64,000 bases of DNA, taken from Verrucomicrobiota bacterium. GTDB taxonomy: Bacteria > Verrucomicrobiota > Verrucomicrobiia > Chthoniobacterales > UBA6821. Below, in pieces: positions 48,052 through 55,863 of the stretch (the first letter of the stretch is position 1; each line of letters starts with the position of its first letter). The stretch spans positions 105,409 through 169,408 of the forward strand of contig JAIOPL010000015.1 of assembly GCA_021413925.1 (NCBI GenBank), given 5' to 3'. The notes below the pieces were generated by a model that saw only the letters and a program-made list of their open reading frames with translations, was not told where the DNA came from and searched no databases. The translations under genes were made by a program, and so were the position numbers.

Positions 48052-48558
48052 ATGATCTTCGAACGCTCAAAAAACGGAAACTTCCGCTTTAGCAGGATCC
48101 ATCCTTTGCTGGGCGAATTACTGCAGGCTGTTGCGATGGACCCCTGGGAGCGCTACCCCGAGGGGAGTATGCGCCTATTGCCCTCGCCCACCGAAAGTGA
48201 GGATCTTGAGGATCTACGTCTTGATTGGCAGGATCATGTGCAACCGGGCCTGCGGCATCATTTTGACCTGGAGCGGGCCGTGGTGTCGGAGGACCTTGCT
48301 TGCATGATTCAGCGGAAAGGGAAGATTCCTTCCTGGACCTTGGAGATTTCTACCGATCACTCCGACGCCTGGTTGACGACGCTGAACGCCCTACGACTGG
48401 CCCTTGCCGAGGAGCATAGGTTCACCGAAAAGGATCTCTCTGAAAAAACGCCCTCTGATCTCGAGACTGAGCGTGGCCTTGCCTTGATGCAGGTGAACTT
48501 CTACGCCTTCATCCAAGAGTGTCTTCTCCAGGCGATGGACGACGAGTTGGGCGAGTAG
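48052..48558 (+). CDS. DUF2017 family protein
   Basis: 168 residues. The segments RLLPSPTESEDLEDLRLDWQDHV near 41-63 and DAWLTTLNALRLALAEEHRF near 107-126 resemble DUF2017, a family best known as the downstream neighbour of clpS in Actinobacteria. Function is unknown; conserved pairing with clpS suggests a role in ClpS-dependent proteolysis. Starts 23 bp after clpS. The assignment is by motif and context, so moderate. Confidence 0.75.
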   Translation: MIFERSKNGNFRFSRIHPLLGELLQAVAMDPWERYPEGSMRLLPSPTESEDLEDLRLDWQDHVQPGLRHHFDLERAVVSEDLACMIQRKGKIPSWTLEISTDHSDAWLTTLNALRLALAEEHRFTEKDLSEKTPSDLETERGLALMQVNFYAFIQECLLQAMDDELGE

Positions 48559-48586
48559 TTGGGAATTAGGAATGGGAAGTTGAGCT

Positions 48587-49123
48587 ATGGAAGAGGCGCG
48601 CGCCATTCTGCTGCGACGGTATAAATTCTCGGAGAATAGTCTCGTCGTGATCTGGCTGACCGACCGGCATGGCAAGGTGAAGACGACGGCCCGCAGTGCC
48701 ACCAAGCCGGGAGGGCCGTTTTCCGGGAGATTGGAGCTCTTCACCGTCGCTGGAATTACCTTTAAATCTCCCAAGAACGGTGATCTTCACACTCTCAGCG
48801 AGGTGGTGGTCGAGACAGAAGCACTTCTTCCCGCGACCTATTCCACTATCCTTTCAGCGTCCTACTTCTCCGAACTCTGTGATCTTTTCACCGAACCGAT
48901 GCATCCGGTTCCCGAAGTTTTTGCCTTGTTGGAACGCGCTTGGGGATTCCTGCGCACGCAGGCACCGAGTCGTCGTGCTGTTGCCCATTTCGAGACCGAA
49001 TTGGCAAAGTCTCTTGGCATCCATGATCCCTCTATTCCCGCCCACAGATCCCTGGCGTCCGTCGCGCATAAGCTGCCGGAAAGCCGCCCGCGCCTGCTGG
49101 AGCAACTTGCCGAGAGCCCGTGA
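48587..49123 (+). CDS. recO: DNA repair protein RecO (short form)
   Basis: 178 residues. The N-terminal OB fold is visible: ARAILLRRYKFSENSLVVIWLTDRHGKVKTTARSATKPGGPFSGRLELFTVAGITF, followed by the start of the helical domain (TYSTILSASYFSELCDLFTEPMHPVPEVFALLERAW). RecO usually has 230-260 residues with a further C-terminal helical part, which is reduced here; the gene ends at the GH8 start with a four-base overlap (GTGA). It would load RecA on gapped DNA with RecR. Confidence 0.85.
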   Translation: MEEARAILLRRYKFSENSLVVIWLTDRHGKVKTTARSATKPGGPFSGRLELFTVAGITFKSPKNGDLHTLSEVVVETEALLPATYSTILSASYFSELCDLFTEPMHPVPEVFALLERAWGFLRTQAPSRRAVAHFETELAKSLGIHDPSIPAHRSLASVAHKLPESRPRLLEQLAESP

Positions 49124-50313
49124 ACCTTCATTCCTCAACCCTCAAGGTTGTTTTGTTACTCGTACTCGCGGGGATGGCTGTTTCCACAGTTCATCCACTC
49201 AATGCGGGCGATGTCTCCGCCGCAAGCGCCCCCCTTCTCAAGGCTCCTTCTGATTATTATTCCTACTGGAAGCAAAAATACCTGAACCCCTCCGTGCGGT
49301 TCCCTGGAGACTGGAAGGTCAATTATGACGGGAAGGGGACGACTGTTTCGGAGGCGATCGGCTATGGGATGCTGATCACCGCACTCATGGCCGACACCGA
49401 TTTCGAGTCAAAAAAATACTTCGATGGTCTGAATAGATTCAGGAAGCGCTTCCCCTCGTCGATCAATCCCGCCTTCATGTGCTGGAAAATCCCTCCTCAT
49501 GAAAGGCCTGGGAAAAACGATTGCGCCACCGACGGTGAACTCGATATCGCCTATGCCCTCCTGTTGGCCCATGCGCGGTGGGGGGATGAGGCCTATCTGG
49601 CGGAAGCCAAGAGTCTGATCGGGTCCATCGGAGCCTCATTGGTACGCCCCGATTTTTCACTGCGCCTGGGCGATTGGAACGATGCGCCCGGTCAGACGCG
49701 CCCTTCTGACTTCATGCCGACTCATTTCCGAGCCTTCGGTAAAGTAACGGGTGATCCTCTCTGGAAGAAGGTTGAGGATCGTTCCTATGAAATTCTCACG
49801 GAGTTGCAACTTGAGAAAGCACAAGCTGGGACCAAGACGACGGGGCTTATTCCTGATTTTGCAGTTCAAAAAAACGGATGTTGGGTTCCTGCTCGGCCCG
49901 GCTTCCTGGAGGGGGGGCATGATGGCGACTTCTACTACAATGCCTGCAGAGTGCCTTGGCGAATCGGTTGGGCGGCTCTTGCCTCCCGTGACAAAGGAGA
50001 TGATCGTGCCAAGGAGGTTCTGGGACGCTTCATGCAGTGGGCCCTCATGAACGTGAAAGATCCCGAGCAGTTCAGGGCAGGCTACCGGCTGGACGGGAAG
50101 CCGGTGCATAAGAGCGACTTTAACACAGCTTGCTTCATTTCTCCGACAGGGGTGGCCGCGATGGCCTTGGGCATGGAGTCTTGGAAAGCAAAGGTTGAGC
50201 GCTATGCACTGGGTAGCAGGGAGGAGTATTATGAAGACTCAATCAATCTGCTCTGCCTGATCCTGATGTCAGGTCAATCGCACGGGTTCATCCGTCAGAA
50301 TTCCCCTCAATAA
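49120..50313 (+). CDS. secreted glycoside hydrolase family 8
   Basis: 397 residues with a GTG start and a signal peptide (VVLLLVLAGMAVSTVHPLNA, to about residue 29). GH8 features: TTVSEAIGYGMLI with the general acid Glu78, CATDGELDIAYALLLAHARW near 135-154, LRLGDWNDAP, and YYNACRVPWRIGW near 270-282. The family signature normally reads A-T-D-G-D; here the last Asp is Glu140. Members are endo-glucanases, xylanases or chitosanases, and BcsZ-type GH8 accompanies cellulose synthase; no bcs genes are nearby. Overlaps recO by four bases. Confidence 0.88.
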   Translation: MNLHSSTLKVVLLLVLAGMAVSTVHPLNAGDVSAASAPLLKAPSDYYSYWKQKYLNPSVRFPGDWKVNYDGKGTTVSEAIGYGMLITALMADTDFESKKYFDGLNRFRKRFPSSINPAFMCWKIPPHERPGKNDCATDGELDIAYALLLAHARWGDEAYLAEAKSLIGSIGASLVRPDFSLRLGDWNDAPGQTRPSDFMPTHFRAFGKVTGDPLWKKVEDRSYEILTELQLEKAQAGTKTTGLIPDFAVQKNGCWVPARPGFLEGGHDGDFYYNACRVPWRIGWAALASRDKGDDRAKEVLGRFMQWALMNVKDPEQFRAGYRLDGKPVHKSDFNTACFISPTGVAAMALGMESWKAKVERYALGSREEYYEDSINLLCLILMSGQSHGFIRQNSPQ

Positions 50314-50325
50314 TCTTCAAGACAC

Positions 50326-50347
50326 ATTCTTTATTTAGAATAGTTCT
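50326..50347 (+). promoter_or_regulatory. overlapping palindromes upstream of the Fur-family gene
   Basis: ATTCT-TTATTT-AGAAT (50326-50341) and AGAA-TAG-TTCT (50337-50347) overlap in an A/T-rich stretch 50-70 bp upstream of the regulator start. Position and A/T-rich dyad symmetry are what is expected for a Fur/PerR autoregulatory operator. Confidence 0.45.
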
Positions 50348-50397
50348 TGATTGATCTTGAATGAGTCTGGCCGGGTGCTAGATTGAGAAACCATCTC

Positions 50398-50889
50398 ATG
50401 AAGAAGCCGGCAGCCATTCCATCCAACGAAAGCGCTATGGGACACTATGCGTCCGCCATGGTGCAGGGAGGTATGCGTCTTACGCCTCAGCGGCGGCAGG
50501 TCTATGAGGTGCTCATGGACAAGAGGGATCATCCGACGGCCACGGAGGTCTTCATCCGGGCTCAGAAGCAGATGCCCTCCATCTCGCTCGCCACTGTGTA
50601 TAACTGCCTTGAAACGATGGTTGGAAGCGGTTTGGTGAAGGCCGTCCATGTCGACCGTGAGCCAACCCGATTTTGTGCGAACCTCCAGGAGCACGGTCAC
50701 TTCCACTGCACGGAATGCGGTCATGTCTCCGACATCGGATTTTCCCACACCCGCGAGAAGGGATGGAAACTCCCCTCCGGATTCCTCGTCACTCAGCACG
50801 ATGTCACCCTCCGGGGACTCTGCGCCGACTGCGGAACATCTTCTAAAAACACGAATCATTCCAAATCAAAAATCCCATTCTCACACTAA
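50398..50889 (+). CDS. Fur/PerR-family transcriptional regulator
   Basis: 163 residues. The winged helix is GGMRLTPQRRQVYEVLMDKRDHPTATEVFIRAQKQMPSISLATVYNCLETMVGSGLV near 24-80. The dimerisation domain has HFHCTECGHV (Cys104, Cys107) and LCADCG (Cys142, Cys145), a structural zinc site. PerR-like peroxide sensing versus iron sensing is not decided by what is visible. The gene lies 34 bp before sufC and is probably co-transcribed with the suf genes, so it likely regulates Fe-S assembly. A TTG at 50383 is an alternative start. Confidence 0.93.
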   Translation: MKKPAAIPSNESAMGHYASAMVQGGMRLTPQRRQVYEVLMDKRDHPTATEVFIRAQKQMPSISLATVYNCLETMVGSGLVKAVHVDREPTRFCANLQEHGHFHCTECGHVSDIGFSHTREKGWKLPSGFLVTQHDVTLRGLCADCGTSSKNTNHSKSKIPFSH

Positions 50890-50923
50890 TTCCAACGACA
50901 AACCATTAACCCAGTAACCGCCC

Positions 50924-51709
50924 ATGTCCGCCCATTCCTCTTCGTCACTTTCCATCCGAGACTTGCACGCCTCCATCGGCGATAAGCCGATCCTCAAGGG
51001 CCTCACGCTCGACATCCCCAAGGGAGAAGTCCACGCCATCATGGGCAAGAACGGAGCCGGCAAGAGCACGCTCGCCAAAATCATGGCCGGCCATCCCGAC
51101 TACACGGTAACCTCGGGTGATGTCCTGATGGATGGTGAGAGCATCCTGGGTTTGGAACCCGATGTCCGCGCCCGTCTTGGTCTCTTCCTTGCCTTTCAGT
51201 ATCCGATGGAGATCCCCGGGGTCACTATCGCCAACTTCATCCGCGCAGCCCTTCAGGCCCGCCTTCCCGAGGGGGAGGAGTTGGAGGCAACCGACTACTA
51301 CGCCAAACTCTATGCCAAGATGGATGCCCTGAGCGTGCCTCGGAACTTCACTTCCCGCTCGGTGAACGAGGGCTTCTCTGGTGGTGAGAAGAAGCGCTGC
51401 GAGATTCTCCAGATGGCGATGCTCGAGCCCTCCTATGCCGTGCTTGACGAGACAGACAGCGGTCTCGACATCGACGCGCTCAAGATCGTTTCAGCGGGAG
51501 TGAACGCCCTTCGCGGTCCGAATATCGGCATGCTTGTCATCACCCATTACCAGCGTCTGCTCGACTACATCGTGCCCGATAAGGTGCATGTCATGTCCGA
51601 GGGGCGCATCATCCACAGCGGCGACAAGGATCTTGCCCTCAAGCTTGAGGCTCAGGGCTATGACTGGGTCGAGAAGGAATTTGGGGGATCCGGCACCAAG
51701 GCCGCCTAA
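50924..51709 (+). CDS. sufC: Fe-S cluster assembly ATPase SufC
   Basis: 261 residues, ABC ATPase. Walker [11 protein letters not shown] at 40-49, Q-loop [12 protein letters not shown], the ABC signature [14 protein letters not shown], Walker [15 protein letters not shown] and H-switch TH near 205. The insertion FSGGEKKR and [14 protein letters not shown] are SufC-specific. It powers the SufBCD scaffold in the cytoplasm. It follows the Fur-family gene by 34 bp. Confidence 0.98.
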   Translation: MSAHSSSSLSIRDLHASIGDKPILKGLTLDIPKGEVHAIMGKNGAGKSTLAKIMAGHPDYTVTSGDVLMDGESILGLEPDVRARLGLFLAFQYPMEIPGVTIANFIRAALQARLPEGEELEATDYYAKLYAKMDALSVPRNFTSRSVNEGFSGGEKKRCEILQMAMLEPSYAVLDETDSGLDIDALKIVSAGVNALRGPNIGMLVITHYQRLLDYIVPDKVHVMSEGRIIHSGDKDLALKLEAQGYDWVEKEFGGSGTKAA

Positions 51710-51715
51710 AAGGGC

Positions 51716-51813
51716 ATTAGCAGTTTAGACTATTAGACTATTAGCCAGAACCTATCAGAACCAAGACTCAGAACCTAAAAGTCTAACAGACTTCAGCCTA
51801 ACCTACCTTTTCT
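51716..51813. repeat. sufC-sufB spacer with 9-bp tandem words and complement
   Basis: 51725-51744 reads ttagactattagactattag, two and a bit 9-bp units; gtctaa at 51781-51786 is the complement of the repeated ttagac. The segment before the sufB start is C/T-rich (cagcctaacctacctttt). The words differ from all other spacers but the arrangement is the same. Confidence 0.65.
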
Positions 51814-53226
51814 ATGAGCACCGAGACCAAACCAGACATCGATATTGACCGTTCCGTCGGCGATTTCCGCTACGAGATGGACTACGCCTTCGATGCGGGC
51901 GTCGGACTGACCGAGGCGACGATCGACTACATCAGCGACGTGAAGGGTGACCCTGATTGGGTTCGCGCTTTCCGCAAGGAAGGTTACCGAAAGTTCCTGG
52001 AGAAGCCGATGCCGACTCACTGGGCTACCAAGGACCTGGAGAGCATTGTCTTCGAGAACATCCGCTATTACCTCTCGCAGGGACAGGTTCCCAAGCGGAC
52101 CTGGGACGAGGTGCCCGATGACATTAAGAGGACCTTCGAGCGGCTTGGTATTCCCGAGCAGGAGCGCAAGTTCCTCTCCGGTGTAGAGGCCCAGTTCGAC
52201 AGCGAGGCGGCCTATTCGAATATCAAGGCCGCGGTCGGCGAGCAGGGAGTCATCTTTGTCGGATCCAGCGAGGGTCTTAAGGAGCATCCCGAGATCTTCA
52301 AGAAGTGGTTCGGCAAGGTAATCCCGAGCGGTGACAACAAGTTCTCCGCGCTGAACTCCGCAGTCTTCAGCGGCGGCAGCTTCATCTATGTGCCGCCAGG
52401 AGTTAAGGTAAAGCACCCGCTCCAGGCTTACTTCCGAATCAACGCCCAGAACTTCGGACAGTTCGAGCGAACCTTGATCATCGTCGACGAGGGGGCTGAG
52501 CTCACTTACATGGAGGGTTGCACCGCGCCGAAGTTCGAGACGGCCACGCTGCACAGCGCCGTCGTAGAGCTTGTCGCTATGAAGGGGGCCAAGATCCAGT
52601 ACATCACCGTCCAGAATTGGAGTTCGAACGTCTTTAACCTCGTGACCAAGCGCGGCATCGCCCATGAAGATGCCGAGGTTAAGTGGATCGATTGCAATAT
52701 TGGATCCCGGCTCACCATGAAATATCCGGGAGTCGTGATGAAGGGGAAGGGTGCGCGTGGCGAAGTCGTCTCGATTGCCCTGGCTGGTGATGGCCAGCAC
52801 CAGGACACCGGTGCCAAGATGATCCATGCGGCCGACAACACGACCAGCAACATTATCTCCAAGTCGATCAGTCTCGGAACAGGCCGCTCCACCTACCGTG
52901 GCATGGTCCATGTGCCGAAGCACCTGAAGGGTTGCAAGAACAACACCGAGTGCGACGCCCTGCTTATCAATAGCCACAGCCGCACCGACACCTACCCAGC
53001 TATCAGCGTGCGCGGTCAGGGAAATGCCGTTCAGCACGAGGCGAGCGTCAGCCAGATCAGCGCGGAGCAGATCTTCTACATGCAGCAGCGCGGTCTGAGC
53101 GAGGCCGCTGCCATGAGCCTCGCGGTCAATGGCTTCGTCAATGACCTGGTTCAGCAGTTCCCGATGGAATACTCGGTCGAGCTGAAGCGCCTTATCGATC
53201 TCGAGATGGAAGGATCCGTCGGATGA
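51814..53226 (+). CDS. sufB: Fe-S cluster assembly protein SufB
   Basis: 470 residues. Standard SufB segments: [28 protein letters not shown] near 66-93, [85 protein letters not shown], and [22 protein letters not shown] near 390-411, which includes the cluster-binding Cys. It forms the scaffold with SufC and SufD. It overlaps sufD by four bases. Confidence 0.98.
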   Translation: MSTETKPDIDIDRSVGDFRYEMDYAFDAGVGLTEATIDYISDVKGDPDWVRAFRKEGYRKFLEKPMPTHWATKDLESIVFENIRYYLSQGQVPKRTWDEVPDDIKRTFERLGIPEQERKFLSGVEAQFDSEAAYSNIKAAVGEQGVIFVGSSEGLKEHPEIFKKWFGKVIPSGDNKFSALNSAVFSGGSFIYVPPGVKVKHPLQAYFRINAQNFGQFERTLIIVDEGAELTYMEGCTAPKFETATLHSAVVELVAMKGAKIQYITVQNWSSNVFNLVTKRGIAHEDAEVKWIDCNIGSRLTMKYPGVVMKGKGARGEVVSIALAGDGQHQDTGAKMIHAADNTTSNIISKSISLGTGRSTYRGMVHVPKHLKGCKNNTECDALLINSHSRTDTYPAISVRGQGNAVQHEASVSQISAEQIFYMQQRGLSEAAAMSLAVNGFVNDLVQQFPMEYSVELKRLIDLEMEGSVG

Positions 53227-54506
53227 GCATCACCACGACCTCTCCCGCCGAGACCGGCAACTCTACTAATTGGCCCGAATGGTTCAGCAAGGACCAGAAT
53301 GAGGCCTGGGAGCTTTTCCAGTCACTACCGCAGCCAAAGCGCAACGATGAACCGTGGCGCTTTGCGAATCTCAAGGCGCTCGACCTTTCCGATTTTCATC
53401 TCGCTGTGCCCGTCCAGGATGCTGCGTCACTTATCACCCGTTCCTCGGCGCACACCAACCTCGCCGCGAAGCTCATCTTCGCGAATGAAGTTCTCATCCA
53501 CAACGATCAGTCTGAATTGCCTGCCGGGGTGCTTCTCTTGCCGCTTGAGCAGGCCGCTAGGGATCACGAAGAACTCTTCCGCAAGAGCTTCATGACTTCC
53601 GATGTGCGCCTCGGTTCGAAGAAATTCGCCGCCCTTCATCGAGCCCATCTACGCTCTGGGGCTTTCGTCTATGTTCCCAAAGGAGTCGTTATCGAGCAAC
53701 CCATCGAGATCTGGCATTGGGTCGAGGGGGAGAATGCCACCATCTTTCCCCACACTCTTATCGTCTTGGGTGAGGGTGCCTCCGCCACCGTGATCGATCA
53801 CTTCGTCTCATCGCGGGATGAGCGTTCGCTGGCTATTGCCGTGAATGATCTCACGCTGGGAACGAATGCGAAGCTGCATTACGTCGGTGTCCAGGAGTGG
53901 AGTGACAAGGCAACCGCCTTCCACATCAACACCACCGAAGTGGAGAAGGAGGGTGTTTCGACAGCCCTTCAGATGAACCTCGGAGGAGCCTATATCCGTG
54001 GAGAGAGCGACAGTCATCTGCTGGGTGAAGGATCGCGTAGCGTCATGCTCTCGATCAATCCCGCAAGCGGGACCCGCGAGATCGATCAGCGAACCTTTCA
54101 GGATCATTTCGCCCCGCGTGCGACCAGCGACCTCCTCTACCATAATGCCCTGGCGGATTCGTCGCGTACGATCTTCGCCGGCCTGATCAAGGTCGAGGAG
54201 CATGCCCACGAGACGGATGCTTACCAGAAAGTCCGCAATCTGATGCTTAGTGATGAGGCCGAAGCCAACTCCATGCCTGGTCTCGAAATTCTAGCTGATA
54301 ATGTTCGCTGCACGCACGGCGCGACGTCCGGCGAACTCAACGAAGACGAACTCTTCTACATGATGGCCCGCGGTATAGGTCCTAAGCAAGCGGCACAGCT
54401 AATCGTGAGGGGCTTCTTCGGAACTGTCCTTGAGCGTCTTGAGAATGAGGAACTTCAAGCCCATCTGGGCGAGATCCTGGATAAAAAATTATCAACCTCT
54501 GAATAA
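53223..54506 (+). CDS. sufD: Fe-S cluster assembly protein SufD
   Basis: 427 residues. Family features: [18 protein letters not shown] near 41-58, [23 protein letters not shown] near 143-165, a beta-helix core, [84 protein letters not shown] near 290-373, and [14 protein letters not shown]. It joins SufB and SufC in the scaffold. The cysteine desulfurase sufS is not encoded in the window. Confidence 0.97.
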   Translation: MSITTTSPAETGNSTNWPEWFSKDQNEAWELFQSLPQPKRNDEPWRFANLKALDLSDFHLAVPVQDAASLITRSSAHTNLAAKLIFANEVLIHNDQSELPAGVLLLPLEQAARDHEELFRKSFMTSDVRLGSKKFAALHRAHLRSGAFVYVPKGVVIEQPIEIWHWVEGENATIFPHTLIVLGEGASATVIDHFVSSRDERSLAIAVNDLTLGTNAKLHYVGVQEWSDKATAFHINTTEVEKEGVSTALQMNLGGAYIRGESDSHLLGEGSRSVMLSINPASGTREIDQRTFQDHFAPRATSDLLYHNALADSSRTIFAGLIKVEEHAHETDAYQKVRNLMLSDEAEANSMPGLEILADNVRCTHGATSGELNEDELFYMMARGIGPKQAAQLIVRGFFGTVLERLENEELQAHLGEILDKKLSTSE

Positions 54507-54542
54507 ATCTCCCGCAACCGTAACGGCTGCGAATCAATGGCC

Positions 54543-54580
54543 GGGCTAGCCAAGGGGATGAACGGGATAGCCCTCTTTTA
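54543..54580 (+). terminator. possible intrinsic terminator after sufD
   Basis: GGGCTA (54543-54548) and TAGCCC (54568-54573) can pair around a 19-base loop and are followed by TCTTTTATT. It lies 37 bp after the sufD stop, between convergent genes. The loop is long, so the call is weak. Confidence 0.4.
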
Positions 54581-54621
54581 TTCCACTCCGCGCCTCTGCG
54601 CCTCCGCGCGATACATTCAGT

Positions 54622-55785
54622 TCAAAGTACGCCAATCCCCGGGCGCGCATATTTGAAGCAGCCGAGGGGAGGCTCTGCAGGGAAGTCTTTCCCAAGGGCA
54701 ATTGCCTTGAACTGAATACCCATCGAGCCGGGGTTGAGAAGGGTCTGAAGGGCGCCGAGATCCCGTCTAGCCGCGTCACTCTGGTCAGTGAAGTCTCCGA
54801 GTGAACGCAGCCAGGGTTCGGCTGCTCCCACGAGAAAGTGGTGCTGGTCGCTGTAGCCGAGAATCTCGAAGCCGACCTCACGTGACGATCGGGCAAGTGC
54901 AGTAAAATCGACCTGGGCTGTGATATCGCGAAGTCCCGGTTCGCCCAGAGGATCGTTGAACCGCTCGTGTTTTTTGAATGCAAGCAGGGTTCCATCGGCG
55001 CGATGGGGTGCGTAGCGATCCTCTCCCGACTGACCGTAGTCGATGGTCAGCACGAGCCCGCGCTCTAGCCGCTTATGGAGAGTCGTGAGCCAAGGGTTCA
55101 TGGCCCGGTTGATCTCTGCACGGAAGCCCTTGGTAAGATGATTCGGGAGTTTGGTTGCCTCTGCATGGAGTTCAGGGTCCTGGATCGGCCGAGTGGTCCA
55201 TACCAGAGCCCCATCATGGTATGCCACGCACTCCTCCTCCCATGCGGTTCCGTTCCAGCGCACGGAATCTACTGGGAAGGCATCCAGCAATTCGTTGGAG
55301 AGGTGGATGCCGGTGAACGTTGGCAACTCTTCCAGGGAGGGCACCCAAGTGACGTTTGTGAATCCCGCCAGCTTTTGTTTCTGGCGATCCCTATTCACGG
55401 GGAAAGGCTCCACGATGATGAGTCGAACTGCTTGGTTGTATGAGTCCCCAGCTTTAGCGAGCGCTCCGAGAATATCGGTCGCCATGCTTCCGTCATTTGC
55501 GCCCTGCTCGACGATTGTGAATTCAGAGGGTTTTCCCAAGCGCTCCCAGACGTCGCGACAGACCGAGGTAAGAAGACGGCCGTAGATGCTGCCGACGCTG
55601 ACGCTTGTGAAGAAGTCCCCTTCTTTTCCGACCCTAGCCCGACCTGAGCCATAGTAGCCGTACTCCGGATGATAGAGTGCCAGCTCCATGAACCGCCGGA
55701 ACGGGATGACGCCATCGACATCGGATATCTCCTGGTGGATGACTTGAAGGAGCGGCGTTTGGGAAACCTGAAGTTCTGAGATCAT
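54622..55785 (-). CDS. MidA-like SAM-dependent methyltransferase (DUF185)
   Basis: 387 residues. Typical opening: IPFRRFMELALYHPEYGYYGSGRARVGKEGDFFTSVSVGSIYGRLL near 27-72. SAM-binding glycine-rich motif FTIVEQGANDGSMATDILGAL, then FTGIHLSNELLDAFPVDSVRW and RGLVLTIDYGQSGEDRYAPHRADGTLLAF. Mitochondrial relatives (NDUFAF7) methylate an arginine of complex I; the bacterial target is unknown. It is convergent with sufD, and 78 bp from the next minus-strand gene upstream. Confidence 0.93.
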   Translation of the reverse strand: MISELQVSQTPLLQVIHQEISDVDGVIPFRRFMELALYHPEYGYYGSGRARVGKEGDFFTSVSVGSIYGRLLTSVCRDVWERLGKPSEFTIVEQGANDGSMATDILGALAKAGDSYNQAVRLIIVEPFPVNRDRQKQKLAGFTNVTWVPSLEELPTFTGIHLSNELLDAFPVDSVRWNGTAWEEECVAYHDGALVWTTRPIQDPELHAEATKLPNHLTKGFRAEINRAMNPWLTTLHKRLERGLVLTIDYGQSGEDRYAPHRADGTLLAFKKHERFNDPLGEPGLRDITAQVDFTALARSSREVGFEILGYSDQHHFLVGAAEPWLRSLGDFTDQSDAARRDLGALQTLLNPGSMGIQFKAIALGKDFPAEPPLGCFKYARPGIGVL

Positions 55786-55811
55786 GAAGAGCAGAGGTTC
55801 CTTAGGTTAGT

Positions 55812-55859
55812 TTTTTCAGGTCTCAGCCTTCAGCTTTCATCCTTCGCGGCCTTGGCCGC
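55812..55859. repeat. repeat words plus GC hairpin in the spacer
   Basis: Read on the minus strand, 55812-55845 is gaaggatgaaagctgaagg and related words ending in gagacctgaaa, the same vocabulary as at 11031-11120 and 29622-29820. Next to it GCGGCC-TT-GGCCGC (55846-55859) forms a compact hairpin just past the stop of the gene ending at 55864. Confidence 0.65.
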
Positions 55860-55863
55860 TCGG

